Source: Mucilaginibacter pineti (GTDB lineage: Bacteria > Bacteroidota > Bacteroidia > Sphingobacteriales > Sphingobacteriaceae). Taken from it: DNA of 64,000 nucleotides. The first letter of the stretch is position 1, and the number at the start of each line of letters is the position of its first letter. Made by a program: the position numbers and the translations under genes. The stretch spans positions 124,001 to 188,000 of the forward strand of contig NZ_FNAI01000002.1 in the NCBI RefSeq assembly GCF_900101875.1, given 5' to 3'. The notes under the pieces were generated by a model that searched no databases, was not told the DNA's origin, and saw only the letters and a program-made list of their open reading frames with translations. This document shows, piece after piece, positions 19,341 to 27,461 of this stretch.

Positions 19341-20753
19341 TTAATTTGTGGTTGCCACAACTTTTAAGCCAATTTCTAAACCTTTGGCAATTGTGAAGTT
19401 TATGGCAGCCTCGCGTGTGTTGGGAATTTCACCCTCCAGTATGGCTTCGCGGATCTGATTTTTGATAATTCCTACCTCGCGGCCTTCTTTTATGCCAAAA
19501 AGCTGCATAATATCGGTGCCTGTAACTGGCGGCTGCCAGTTTCTGATGCTATCGCGTTCTTCAACATCTTTTAATTTTTGTTGAACAAGCTCAAAATTGT
19601 TACGGTATTTTTTTACCTTATATTCGTTTTTGGTGGTAATGTCTGCTTTACACAACAGCATTAATCCTTCAATGTCATCGCCGGCTTCAAAAAGTAAACG
19701 CCTCACTGCCGAATCTGTAACTATTGATTGCGACAGCACAATGGGCCTTAAATGCAGCTGAACCAGTTTTTGCACCTGTTTCATTTTCTCGTTAAGCGGT
19801 AATTTCAGCTGCGCGAAAATTTTGGGCACCATGCGTGCGCCGCGGTCTTCATGGCCATGAAACGTCCAGCCGTGGCCGGGTTCAAAACGCTTGGTGGCAG
19901 GCTTGGCAATATCATGCAGTATGGCTGCCCAGCGCAGCCAAAGATCGGTAGTGGTTTCGCAGATGTTGTCAAGCACCTGCAGGGTATGGTAAAAATTATC
20001 TTTATGGCCTTTACCATCTATATAATCAACCCCGTAAAGGTTGGTCATCTGCGGAAATATCTTGTTCAGCAAACCTGTATCAAACAAATAATTGAAACCT
20101 ATGGACGGCCTAACTGATAGGATGATCTTGTTAAGCTCATCGCTAACGCGCTCCTGGGATATGATACTGATCCTATCCACATTGTTTTTAATAGCCTCAA
20201 CCGCCCCTTCATCAATCCTGAAATTTAGTTGCGATGCAAACCTGATGGCGCGCATCATCCGCAGCGGATCGTCAGAAAAAGTTTCGGCCGGACTAAGCGG
20301 CGTACGAATCAGCTTTTGGTTAAGATCATCTATGCCATTGAATGGGTCGAGCAAGTTGCCGTACGTATCCGGGTGCAGGGAAATAGCCATAGCATTAATG
20401 GTAAGGTCGCGGCGTTTCTGATCGTCTTCCAGCGTTCCGTTCTCCACAATAGGCTTGCGCGAATCAAGGCGGTATGATTCTTTTCGCGCCCCAACAAACT
20501 CAATTTCCAGGTCCTGGTATTTAAGCGATGCTGTACCAAAGTTTTTGTAAACCGCAACTTTCACTTTAAGCCGGGCACCCACGGCCTCGGCAAATTCAAT
20601 ACCGTTGCCAATAATAACTATATCAATATCTTTTGAGGGGCGCTCCAGGAAAATATCACGTACAAAGCCACCTATAGCATAAACCTGTACATTGTGTTCG
20701 CCCGCGAGGCGGGATATAACAGAAAATACGGAATGCCTAAGGTGTTGTTGCAT
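19341..20753 (-). CDS. cca: CCA tRNA nucleotidyltransferase with HD domain
   Basis: Adds or repairs the 3' CCA end of tRNAs. The 470-aa protein has the class II nucleotidyltransferase head: GGFVRD at residues 28-33, catalytic Asp42 and Asp44 in KDIDIV, and the RRDLTINAMA motif. The RNA-binding neck (DDPLRMMRAIRFASQL) follows, then an HD phosphohydrolase domain (WAAILHDIAKP, HGHEDRGA). The HD domain may give 2',3'-cyclic phosphodiesterase or phosphatase activity in 3'-end repair. A TACCTTTG promoter element lies about 30 nt upstream. Whether it both adds CC and A, or only one, cannot be judged by eye. Confidence 0.92.
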   Translation of the reverse strand: MQQHLRHSVFSVISRLAGEHNVQVYAIGGFVRDIFLERPSKDIDIVIIGNGIEFAEAVGARLKVKVAVYKNFGTASLKYQDLEIEFVGARKESYRLDSRKPIVENGTLEDDQKRRDLTINAMAISLHPDTYGNLLDPFNGIDDLNQKLIRTPLSPAETFSDDPLRMMRAIRFASQLNFRIDEGAVEAIKNNVDRISIISQERVSDELNKIILSVRPSIGFNYLFDTGLLNKIFPQMTNLYGVDYIDGKGHKDNFYHTLQVLDNICETTTDLWLRWAAILHDIAKPATKRFEPGHGWTFHGHEDRGARMVPKIFAQLKLPLNEKMKQVQKLVQLHLRPIVLSQSIVTDSAVRRLLFEAGDDIEGLMLLCKADITTKNEYKVKKYRNNFELVQQKLKDVEERDSIRNWQPPVTGTDIMQLFGIKEGREVGIIKNQIREAILEGEIPNTREAAINFTIAKGLEIGLKVVATTN

Positions 20754-20781
20754 GATATTGTTAAAAACGCTAATAAGGGTA

Positions 20782-20789
20782 CAAAGGTA
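20782..20789 (-). promoter_or_regulatory. Putative -7 promoter element of cca
   Basis: The minus strand reads TACCTTTG, a good match to TAnnTTTG, 29 nt upstream of the cca start. A -33 TTTG at the usual spacing is not obvious. Confidence 0.5.
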
Positions 20790-20852
20790 AGATTAATTAG
20801 AAACTCTGTTCTGAAAATTCAAAATCACGAGACGCAGTGTACCTCAGTGATG

Positions 20853-21212
20853 TTAACATAAATCTATAAAAAGTTTATTTTTATTTTGGAGCGACGAACT
20901 GCAGATCTGTTTTAGAGCATTAAGTATATTCAGGTAATTTAAAGGGACAGCATCATTTAACTTAACCAATTGATCATAAAATTCCTGTATTCTTTTACAT
21001 TCCCATTTTCCATCATGCCATCCCGATGCTTTGAAATAATTATTGATAACACTATCCGGATCATATTCTCCAAACGGAATAAGTGAAAGTATCTCATCAA
21101 AATGAAATCCGAGTAGTTGAACTTTTAATATAATTTCGTCCGACGATGTTTCCTCCGTTAATACAACTTCCGCATAGCCTTCATAATCGCTGTACAAATC
21201 AATTGTTTGCAT
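20853..21212 (-). CDS. Hypothetical protein
   Basis: A 119-aa acidic, soluble-looking protein without signal peptide or membrane segment. It reads MQTIDLYSDYEGYAEVVL and contains a WHDGKWECKRIQEFYDQL helix. I do not recognise a family. The coding frame is uninterrupted and codon use looks ordinary but fairly AT-rich. It lies between cca and the tsaC-like gene on the same strand, next to a REP-like palindrome. It could be an immunity-type or orphan protein, but nothing in the sequence supports a specific role. Confidence 0.6.
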   Translation of the reverse strand: MQTIDLYSDYEGYAEVVLTEETSSDEIILKVQLLGFHFDEILSLIPFGEYDPDSVINNYFKASGWHDGKWECKRIQEFYDQLVKLNDAVPLNYLNILNALKQICSSSLQNKNKLFIDLC

Positions 21213-21334
21213 AATCTTTTAAACCTTAATTCTTGCTTATGGTGATAATTTTCAACTACGGATTCTTCGCCTGAACTGATAATGAGTGTGGCGTCCACGC
21301 CTGAATTTGCTTTGGTTATTCATGTAATTACTCT

Positions 21335-21425
21335 TGTCATTGCGAGGAACGAAGCAATCTCATAAGATAGGTCACGACTTTGCACAATTAGCATGATAGG
21401 ATTGCCGCGCTACGTTCGCAATGAC
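21335..21425. repeat. REP-like palindromic element
   Basis: TGTCATTGCGAGGAACGAAG opens the element and its complement closes it (GCTACGTTCGCAATGACA). GCAATC/GATTGC pair inside and an unpaired middle of about 45 nt remains. Same family as the elements at 46021-46117 and 58843-58939. Confidence 0.85.
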
Positions 21426-21451
21426 ATATATTTTATTTTAAGAGTCTTTTC

Positions 21452-22018
21452 CTACCGCCTTATAAACTCAAACCGACCGTCTGGTGCCAGCTTCATTATG
21501 GTAGATGGATTTTTGATCTCTTTGCTGTGCTGGTCAATGTCAACCACATAGTCAACCCCATCTATGATCTCCTGGTCTATCTGCGAAAAATATTGTGGCG
21601 AGGGTTTGCCGCTGATGTTGGCCGAGGTTGATACCAATGGCTTGCGTAAACGCTGGATCAGTTGCTTACAAAATTCATTGCTGCTTACGCGGATCCCCAC
21701 GCTGCCATCAGCCGCAATTAACGCCGGCGAAATATTTTTGGCACCGGGCATTATCAGCGTAAGCGGATTTTCGGCATATTCAATAAGGTCATAAGCCAAG
21801 GGGTTTACTTCCTGCACATAGCTTTCCAGCTTGTTTTCGGTATCCAGCAAAATGATCATGCTTTTGGCTTCGTCGCGCTGTTTAAGGCGGTAGATCTTCT
21901 GGATGGCTTCGGTATTGGTGGCATCGCAGCCTATTCCCCAAATGGTATCGGTAGGGTACAGGATTATACCGCCTTCCTGTAACACTTTAAAAGCGTTGGC
22001 AACTTCGTCTCTAAGCAT
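21452..22018 (-). CDS. tsaC: YrdC/Sua5-family threonylcarbamoyl-AMP synthase
   Basis: Probably forms threonylcarbamoyl-AMP from threonine, bicarbonate and ATP for t6A37 tRNA modification. The 188-aa protein has the YrdC signature: GIILYPTDTIWGIGCDA, the basic KIYRLKQRDEAKSMIIL stretch, and STSANISGKPS near residue 135. It consists only of the YrdC domain and lacks the Sua5 C-terminal domain. It overlaps the end of the upstream glycosyltransferase gene by 8 nt, so the two are co-transcribed. Confidence 0.92.
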   Translation of the reverse strand: MLRDEVANAFKVLQEGGIILYPTDTIWGIGCDATNTEAIQKIYRLKQRDEAKSMIILLDTENKLESYVQEVNPLAYDLIEYAENPLTLIMPGAKNISPALIAADGSVGIRVSSNEFCKQLIQRLRKPLVSTSANISGKPSPQYFSQIDQEIIDGVDYVVDIDQHSKEIKNPSTIMKLAPDGRFEFIRR

Positions 22019-23000
22019 GATTAATATATTGGCTTAACGTGTTTATAATTTGTAATTCATCCAGCATTTCCATGCATTTGGGTACGCCGTATAGCTTGCA
22101 AGTGTTACGTACGCAAGGTTCGCAGCTTAATTTACCATAACGCAGCACAGTTAAATTTTGTTTATTATATGGCGATGTATTATGCTCATTGCCCGCCCCA
22201 AATAAAGCTATAACGGGTGCCCCCACTGCATTTGCCAAATGAGCTGGCCCCGAATCGGTAGTTAACACGGCGGCGCTGCCGGCCATGAGGTTACACAAGC
22301 CGGGCAGATCTGTTTTGCCTGCCCAGTTTTCAAGCCTGTCAGCATTTTCGGAACCTGTAATAAGCTGACTTACAAATGCAGATTCCTTTGGCGATCCTAT
22401 CAAACAAAATACGGTATCTGTAAAATTACTGGTCAGGCTGTTTAGTAAGGCTTTGCCCTTATCTAACGGCATCCTGCGAGATTCTGCTTCGGAATTAAAA
22501 TTGATGAGTACCCGGTTGGTTTGTTTTTGCAACTGCGGACTGGCAATTAACGTAACCTGTTTTTGGGTTATTGTTTTCCCGGTAAACAGTTCCAGCAGGG
22601 CCACATATTCATCGGCGCGGTGTAAGTCTTCAGGTTTTTTGTAGGAATTAGTAAGCAGAAAAAAGCCGCCCTCTTTACCAAAGCCAATTCTTTTTTTTGC
22701 CGAGGTTGCCCTGCCCATAACCAATGATGACAGTGACTGCGGCAGGTTAAAAAACAGATCATATTGCTGGGAGCGGAGTTTTTTGCCAAAGCGATAAACG
22801 CCGGTTAGTCCGCTAAATTCCTGTTTGCTAAAAAGGTGTATCTGGGTGATGCCGGGGATTAGCGATGCTATGCCGCCCAACTCTTTTTTGATGATCACAT
22901 CAATTTGTGCATCTGCATAAAGCTGCCTCACCGCGTTAACGAATGCTGTACTCATTACCACATCGCCAAGCCAGTTGGGCAGTCTTATTAAAATTTTCAT
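22011..23000 (-). CDS. Family 9 glycosyltransferase (heptosyltransferase-like)
   Basis: Inner-membrane-associated GT9 protein (329 aa) of the WaaC/WaaF/RfaQ type that builds lipopolysaccharide core from ADP-heptose or a related donor. It shows ILIRLPNWLGDVVMSTAFV at the N-terminus and a C-terminal donor site with TTDSGPAHLANAVGAPVIALFG. A Cys-rich tail follows (CEPCVRNTCKLYG), typical of bacterial heptosyltransferases. A word-repeat element abuts its start codon. Heptosyl transfer is a family-level call; other donors are possible in Bacteroidota. Confidence 0.88.
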   Translation of the reverse strand: MKILIRLPNWLGDVVMSTAFVNAVRQLYADAQIDVIIKKELGGIASLIPGITQIHLFSKQEFSGLTGVYRFGKKLRSQQYDLFFNLPQSLSSLVMGRATSAKKRIGFGKEGGFFLLTNSYKKPEDLHRADEYVALLELFTGKTITQKQVTLIASPQLQKQTNRVLINFNSEAESRRMPLDKGKALLNSLTSNFTDTVFCLIGSPKESAFVSQLITGSENADRLENWAGKTDLPGLCNLMAGSAAVLTTDSGPAHLANAVGAPVIALFGAGNEHNTSPYNKQNLTVLRYGKLSCEPCVRNTCKLYGVPKCMEMLDELQIINTLSQYINHA

Positions 23001-23002
23001 TT

Positions 23003-23120
23003 TAGATATGAGATATTAGATGTGAGATATTAGATGTGAGATATGAGATAGGACAATTAAAAAATTCAGTCTCAAATCTCATATCTCACATCTTATATCT
23101 ACTTACACATCTCAAATCTA
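23003..23120. repeat. Inverted word-repeat element before the GT9 gene
   Basis: The left arm at 23003-23052 repeats GAGATATTAGATGT exactly twice (23010-23023 and 23024-23037), then a near copy from 23038. The right arm at 23070-23120 carries reverse-complement words (CTCATATCTCACATCT and similar). The element occupies the whole space between the dapD stop and the GT9 start. Confidence 0.85.
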
Positions 23121-23121
23121 A

Positions 23122-23937
23122 CTAAACCGCCACATTGTTTTCCCTAAGCGCATCGTTAAGGGAAGTTTTTTTGTCGGTTGATTCTTTACGGGTACCGATG
23201 ATAAGGGCACAAGGCACCTGGTAATCGCCAGCCGCGAATTTTTTGGTATATGAACCCGGGATAACTACCGAGCGTGCAGGTACACGACCTTTGTACTCAA
23301 TAGGGGTTGAATGGGTAACATCAATAATTTTGGTTGATGCGGTTAGCACTACGTTTGCGCCCAATACGGCTTCGCTTTCAACGTGTACACCTTCAACCAC
23401 GATAGCGCGGGAGCCTAAAAAGCAATTGTCTTCAATAATAACAGGGGCAGCCTGCAATGGCTCCAATACACCACCAATACCAACACCGCCGCTTAAATGT
23501 ACATGCTTGCCAATTTGCGCGCATGAACCAACAGTAGCCCAGGTATCAACCATTGTACCTTCATCAACATAAGCGCCAATGTTTACGTACGATGGCATCA
23601 TGATAACACCTTTTGCCAAATGCGCACCATAACGGGCAATACCATGAGGTACTACACGCACGCCGGTAGCTTTATAGTCGGTTTTAAGGCGCATTTTATC
23701 ATGAAAAACAAAAGGACCAACCTTAATTTCTTCCATACTGCGAATAGGGAAATACAGTATAACCGCTTTCTTTATCCACTCGTTTACATGCCAGCGTGTG
23801 CCAATAGGCTCGGCAACACGAATTTCGCCTTTATCTAAACGTTCAATAACGGCTTCAATAGCATTGATATAATCACTATAGTTTAGCAGATTCCTGTCTT
23901 CCCAGGCATCTTCAATAAGTTTTTTCAGATCTTGCAT
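23122..23937 (-). CDS. dapD: Tetrahydrodipicolinate N-succinyltransferase
   Basis: Succinylase step of lysine/meso-diaminopimelate synthesis: transfers succinyl from succinyl-CoA to tetrahydrodipicolinate. The 271-aa protein has an N-terminal helical part (LIEDAWEDRNLL), then a left-handed beta-helix of hexapeptide repeats from about residue 100 (IGAYVDEGTMVDTWATVGSC, GGVGIGG). The C-terminal segment contains VPARSVVIPGSYTK. Length and motifs are typical. It appears to be a single gene, with a repeat element between it and the next gene. Confidence 0.96.
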   Translation of the reverse strand: MQDLKKLIEDAWEDRNLLNYSDYINAIEAVIERLDKGEIRVAEPIGTRWHVNEWIKKAVILYFPIRSMEEIKVGPFVFHDKMRLKTDYKATGVRVVPHGIARYGAHLAKGVIMMPSYVNIGAYVDEGTMVDTWATVGSCAQIGKHVHLSGGVGIGGVLEPLQAAPVIIEDNCFLGSRAIVVEGVHVESEAVLGANVVLTASTKIIDVTHSTPIEYKGRVPARSVVIPGSYTKKFAAGDYQVPCALIIGTRKESTDKKTSLNDALRENNVAV

Positions 23938-24168
23938 TGGTAAAATTAAACTTTTGGCAAATTAAAGGATTTTTAGGGAGAATTGCTTGATTTAGGTGAA
24001 TGTGTTAATGGGGTTATGTGTTTTGTTAAATATATTGCGATACAATAAGTGTAATGCAGTTTAAGTTAATGGTATTTGTTTAAAGGTTATAAGTTACTTA
24101 AAAGGAAATTTGCTATAATTGTAATACCATTAATTTACTATTGATCACAACCTAACCTCCCCTGTGCA

Positions 24169-24381
24169 ATGACTCCCCTCATTTTCTTTTTAATTGCCTT
24201 GTTATCAGTTTCGGCTTTGCTGATTGTTGGAATCGCATTTTTTAGTATTCTCAAGTTTATCAAAAAACGCTATTATCCCAATTGGAAATTCCCCGACTAT
24301 GTAAGCGTTGGCTACGCCGAGTACCTTTACCATAAATTTATAAAGAACGACCTGGAAGCCTGGCAAAAAAAACAGCGGTAA
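24169..24381 (+). CDS. Small membrane protein
   Basis: A 70-aa protein with one or two hydrophobic segments at residues 4-30 (LIFFLIALLSVSALLIVGIA), then a basic, aromatic cytoplasmic tail (KKRYYPNWKFPDYVSVGYAE). I do not recognise a family. It lies 63 nt upstream of the S4-domain gene on the same strand and may share its transcript. The 230 nt before it are AT-rich with no other recognisable gene. Confidence 0.55.
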   Translation: MTPLIFFLIALLSVSALLIVGIAFFSILKFIKKRYYPNWKFPDYVSVGYAEYLYHKFIKNDLEAWQKKQR

Positions 24382-24444
24382 CAAAAAAACGCTTAATTTT
24401 GTAGTTTAACCGCTTGCCCGGAAATTTTGGACTAAACTAATACC

Positions 24445-24852
24445 ATGCCCGAAAAAGAAAAACTACGAATAGATAAGTACCTGTGGTCTATAAGGCTTTT
24501 TAAAACCCGCACGCTGGCTTCTGATGCCTGCAAAGCCGGGCGTGTAAAGCTGGATGGCAAAAATATAAAAGCATCATACGAAGTAAAAATAGGCGATACC
24601 TACCAGGTATCTAAAGGGCCCGACCGTAGGATGGTCCGTGTTACCGGGCTGCTGGAAAGTCGTGTGGATGCAAAAAAAGCGGTTGATTACTACCTTGATG
24701 TAACCCCGGTTGAGCAAACGCAGGCGTTTAAATCAATGTTCCAGGCCCCCATACTAAAACGCGACAGGGGAACCGGCCGCCCAACTAAAGCCGACAGGCG
24801 CGAAATAGATGATTTAAAGGATAACTTTTTTGAGGAGAAGGAAGAAGAGTAA
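24445..24852 (+). CDS. S4-domain RNA-binding protein (Hsp15-like)
   Basis: 135-aa protein with an N-terminal S4 RNA-binding domain (LRIDKYLWSIRLFKTRTLAS, then AGRVKLDGKNIKASYEV), matching the HslR/Hsp15 family. In Escherichia coli, Hsp15 rescues stalled 50S subunits carrying nascent chains. The C-terminal ~50 residues are highly charged (GRPTKADRREIDD) and end in an acidic tail, as in other members. Its 3' end faces the deaminase gene across a word-repeat element. Family assignment is firm; the ribosome-rescue role is by homology. Confidence 0.88.
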   Translation: MPEKEKLRIDKYLWSIRLFKTRTLASDACKAGRVKLDGKNIKASYEVKIGDTYQVSKGPDRRMVRVTGLLESRVDAKKAVDYYLDVTPVEQTQAFKSMFQAPILKRDRGTGRPTKADRREIDDLKDNFFEEKEEE

Positions 24853-25003
24853 GGAATTTGAAGAGTATTGAATTTGAAGATTTGATGATTTGAAAATTTG
24901 AAGATGGGAAAGCAGATGTTTTTAAATTAAAAGATTGTGTGGTTTCAAATCTCGATATTGAAAAGCAATCTTCAAATTTTCAAATTCCCAAATCTTCAAA
25001 TCA
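24853..25003. repeat. Inverted word-repeat element between convergent genes
   Basis: The left arm repeats AATTTGAAGA / GATTTGA words from the stop of the S4 gene. The right arm at 24968-25003 carries the complement. 24888-24905 pairs perfectly (18 nt) with 24968-24985. It lies between two convergent genes and could also act as a bidirectional terminator, but it has no classical GC stem. Confidence 0.85.
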
Positions 25004-25004
25004 G

Positions 25005-25484
25005 TTAGTAGTGCGTTTTATTCTCTTCAATTTCCCAGAGTTTAAAGGCGGGTAGGGCTTCATCGCGCAGCATCTGTATAAAAGGGAGTTTGCGCTTTTC
25101 CATTGGGCTTTCCAGCTCGTCGTAAATGGCATGGTCGTCAAAACCAATGGCGGCCGCATCGGCCTTGGTATTGGCATAGTAAACCTTGTCTATACGTGCC
25201 CAGTAAATAGCGCCCAGGCACATGGGGCAGGGTTCGCAACTGGTATAAATTTCGCAGCCCGACAGATCATACGTACCCAGCTCCTGGCAAGCCAAACGGA
25301 TAACCGAAACTTCGGCGTGCGCGGTTGGATCATTAAGCGGTACCACACGATTGGCGCTGCGAGCCAGGATCATGCCATCCTTAACAATAACGGCACCAAA
25401 CGGACCGCCCATCCCTTGTTTCACATTATATTCAGACAGCTCAATGGCTATCCGCATAAATTTTTCCTGCGCCGTATTTTCCAT
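25005..25484 (-). CDS. Nucleoside/guanine deaminase
   Basis: Zinc-dependent deaminase (159 aa) of the cytidine-deaminase fold, closest in wording to GuaD-type guanine deaminases that convert guanine to xanthine. Zinc ligands are visible: HAE at residues 56-58 (His56 ligand and catalytic Glu58) and PCPMC at 85-89 (Cys86 and Cys89). The C-terminal AAAIGFDDHAIYDEL stretch is typical of guanine rather than tRNA-adenosine deaminases. It is cytoplasmic, involved in purine salvage or catabolism. It is separated from ompH by a terminator and a repeat. Confidence 0.87.
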   Translation of the reverse strand: MENTAQEKFMRIAIELSEYNVKQGMGGPFGAVIVKDGMILARSANRVVPLNDPTAHAEVSVIRLACQELGTYDLSGCEIYTSCEPCPMCLGAIYWARIDKVYYANTKADAAAIGFDDHAIYDELESPMEKRKLPFIQMLRDEALPAFKLWEIEENKTHY

Positions 25485-25497
25485 AGTCCCCTAAATT

Positions 25498-25527
25498 AAA
25501 AAACCTCAACCGAAGTTGAGGTTTTTT
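25498..25527 (-). terminator. Strong hairpin terminator
   Basis: AAACCTCAAC at 25501-25510 pairs perfectly with GTTGAGGTTT at 25515-25524 around a CGAA loop, with A- and T-runs outside. On the minus strand it ends transcripts of the ompH-like gene; the symmetric runs make it usable in both directions. Confidence 0.85.
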
Positions 25528-25533
25528 TCTGTT

Positions 25534-25611
25534 TGAATCAGAATTTTCAGAATTTTTAAATCAGCACAATTTCAATTTGAAATCTGCACATCTAAAATCT
25601 GCATATCTAAC
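25534..25611. repeat. Partial word-repeat element
   Basis: Words such as AATCTGCACATCT and AATCTGCATATCT at 25578-25608 nearly match the right arm of the element at 54607-54640. GAATCAGAATTTTCAGAATT words lie to the left. A clean opposite arm is missing, so this looks like a half or decayed copy. Confidence 0.6.
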
Positions 25612-25614
25612 AAA

Positions 25615-26211
25615 TTATTTCTTGTCTTTAGCGTAAGCGTCGTTTAGTCTTTTAACAACATCGCCGGTAACATCCAAAGTAGCATCGCCATATAATACAG
25701 TAGGGTTGGCTTTTGAATAAGTTAATACCAGTTTGTAGCCTTTTTCTTTAGCGTAAGCTTTAGTGAAATCGGCAATCTTGTCGTATAATTTTGCATTTTC
25801 GGCACCTTGCTCTTGCTGAAATTCGGCAGTAGCATTTTGCTGGTAACCTTGCAGTTCTTGCTGTTTACGCTGTAACTGCTGCTCTTGTGTCTGGCGCTGA
25901 TCGGCAGGCATAGTGGCTGCATTTTTTTGGTATTCGGCAACCTGGCGCTGAAAAGCCTGGCCTTTAGCCTGCAGATCTGCTTGTGAAGCCTTGCCTTTTT
26001 CTTCAAGTTTTTTATTCATGTCTTTTGAATAATCGTACTTGCTTAATAACGAGTCGGAATTGATGTAAACAATAGTTTCTTTACTATCTACAGTTGCGGC
26101 AGTTGAAGCAGCTGGCTTGTCAGCAGTTTTATTTTGATTGCAGGCGGCTAAGCTTCCGGCAATTGCTATCCCTAATGTGAATTTTGTTAAAATTGAAGCC
26201 GTAGTTTTCAT
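25615..26211 (-). CDS. OmpH/Skp-family lipoprotein
   Basis: Probable periplasmic chaperone of the Skp (OmpH) family, which escorts unfolded outer-membrane proteins. The 198-aa product has a lipoprotein signal ending LAAC (Cys24), then a linker rich in Ala, Thr and Lys. The beta-strand start IVYINSDSLLSKY follows, then a long Gln/Lys/Ala-rich coiled coil at about residues 65-140 (QEQQLQRKQQELQGYQQ) and the closing strand KLVLTYSKANPTVLYG. Classical Skp is soluble and has no lipid anchor, so lipidation is notable. A TATCTTTG element at 26319-26326 on the minus strand may be its promoter, with a leader of about 100 nt. Confidence 0.88.
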   Translation of the reverse strand: MKTTASILTKFTLGIAIAGSLAACNQNKTADKPAASTAATVDSKETIVYINSDSLLSKYDYSKDMNKKLEEKGKASQADLQAKGQAFQRQVAEYQKNAATMPADQRQTQEQQLQRKQQELQGYQQNATAEFQQEQGAENAKLYDKIADFTKAYAKEKGYKLVLTYSKANPTVLYGDATLDVTGDVVKRLNDAYAKDKK

Positions 26212-26318
26212 TTAATGATTGATTTTTGCGAGTTTATTTATTGGGCGTTTAAGTTGTGCAATTTATAATGTTTTTGTGTTTGCACAGCGCCGTTTGTTTT
26301 TTTAATTAAAAATTTTGA

Positions 26319-26326
26319 CAAAGATA
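26319..26326 (-). promoter_or_regulatory. Putative -7 promoter of the OmpH-like gene
   Basis: The minus strand reads TATCTTTG, matching TAnnTTTG, 108 nt upstream of the start. No -33 box at standard spacing is clear. Confidence 0.4.
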
Positions 26327-26459
26327 AACTTTCATGCCAAGTATCCTAATTAGATGTGCAGTCTTCAGATACAAGTATTAAATTTTGCTGTTTATCAAGT
26401 TTTTATAATTATTACTGTTTATTAAGAAACTATTTATTTTTTAATATAAAATTAAAGCG

Positions 26460-27413
26460 ATGAAAAAAGTTTCTACTTGTTTGTTTTTATTGAGCATGTG
26501 CTTTTTGGCGTGTAAAAAAGATAAATCCCAAGGTAAGGGGGTAGATATGGGTACAACACATCAGGTAAGTTTCAATGTAAGCGGATTCACCCAAACTACA
26601 GGCCCGGTTACTAATAGTATAAAAAGTGTAAGAGCAGCTTCTGTAATTAGTACGATAACCCAGTTACGATACCTGATATATAAGGCTGATGGCACCTTAG
26701 TTCACCAGTTTATCCAGGCATCAACCAATACAGGGTTTGGGCAAATTTCAGATAACCTTGCCAATGGAACCTATACCGTGGTTATTGCCGCCGGGCAAGA
26801 CGGGCTGGATATTTATAAGCCTGAGGCATTATCAACGGGGCAGTTAACTTATAATTTGGCTAATATGCAGTATCTTGATGTGTATGTGTATCAACGTCCA
26901 CCGATCAATTGGGTGAGATGGGGAGATGTTTTTTATAAAAAGTTTAGCCTTACTGTGACCGGAGAAGACATAAACCAAAACATTGCAGTAGACCGAATTG
27001 TTTCAAAGTTGACCGTAAAAATGCCAGCCGACGGTATGGCTGAATATGAATATGTGAGAATTGGATTGAATGAGCCAATAGCTATTGGTTTTCAGCAACC
27101 AATTACCAATACTAATCTTGTTAACTACAATTTTGTGACCCCTGAGTTTGATAATGAATACATCCACTCTTATCCTCCTGGAAAAATCTTGACTATCAGT
27201 ACTTATTGCTACATTTTGAGCAACGCGACTACAGTTGAAATTTCGTATATACCAGGAAATAATACGATAGCAAGAAAGGTGGTGACTGATGTAGTATTGC
27301 AGGCGAACCATGAAACTATACTAACCGGGAGCCTTTTTGGAAACTCTGAAACAAATAGTTTCATCGTGTCGACACCTGGTTGGGACCCGTTAAATATTAA
27401 TGTGCCATTTTAA
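26460..27413 (+). CDS. Surface or periplasmic lipoprotein, paralogue A
   Basis: 317-aa lipoprotein with signal peptide and lipobox FLAC (Cys18), followed by KKDK. The mature part looks all-beta, with segments such as HQVSFNVSGFTQTTGPV, LRYLIYKADGTLVHQ and GTYTVVIAAGQDG. The end is GWDPLNINVPF. The layout (two beta domains, 'GTYTVV' strand, 'ETILTGSLF' near the end) is reminiscent of the FimB/Mfa2 fimbrial anchor group, but no decisive motif is visible. The neighbouring gene encodes a clear paralogue, 48 nt downstream. The two probably form one transcript upstream of gyrB. Confidence 0.75.
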   Translation: MKKVSTCLFLLSMCFLACKKDKSQGKGVDMGTTHQVSFNVSGFTQTTGPVTNSIKSVRAASVISTITQLRYLIYKADGTLVHQFIQASTNTGFGQISDNLANGTYTVVIAAGQDGLDIYKPEALSTGQLTYNLANMQYLDVYVYQRPPINWVRWGDVFYKKFSLTVTGEDINQNIAVDRIVSKLTVKMPADGMAEYEYVRIGLNEPIAIGFQQPITNTNLVNYNFVTPEFDNEYIHSYPPGKILTISTYCYILSNATTVEISYIPGNNTIARKVVTDVVLQANHETILTGSLFGNSETNSFIVSTPGWDPLNINVPF

Positions 27414-27461
27414 ATACGCTTTTTAATAAGCTCAATTATTTAAATACTTAAATCCAAATCA

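Noticed and set aside
23003..23120. Possible CRISPR-like array
   Set aside because: The repeats are contiguous, imperfect and only about 14 nt, with no unique spacers and no cas genes nearby.
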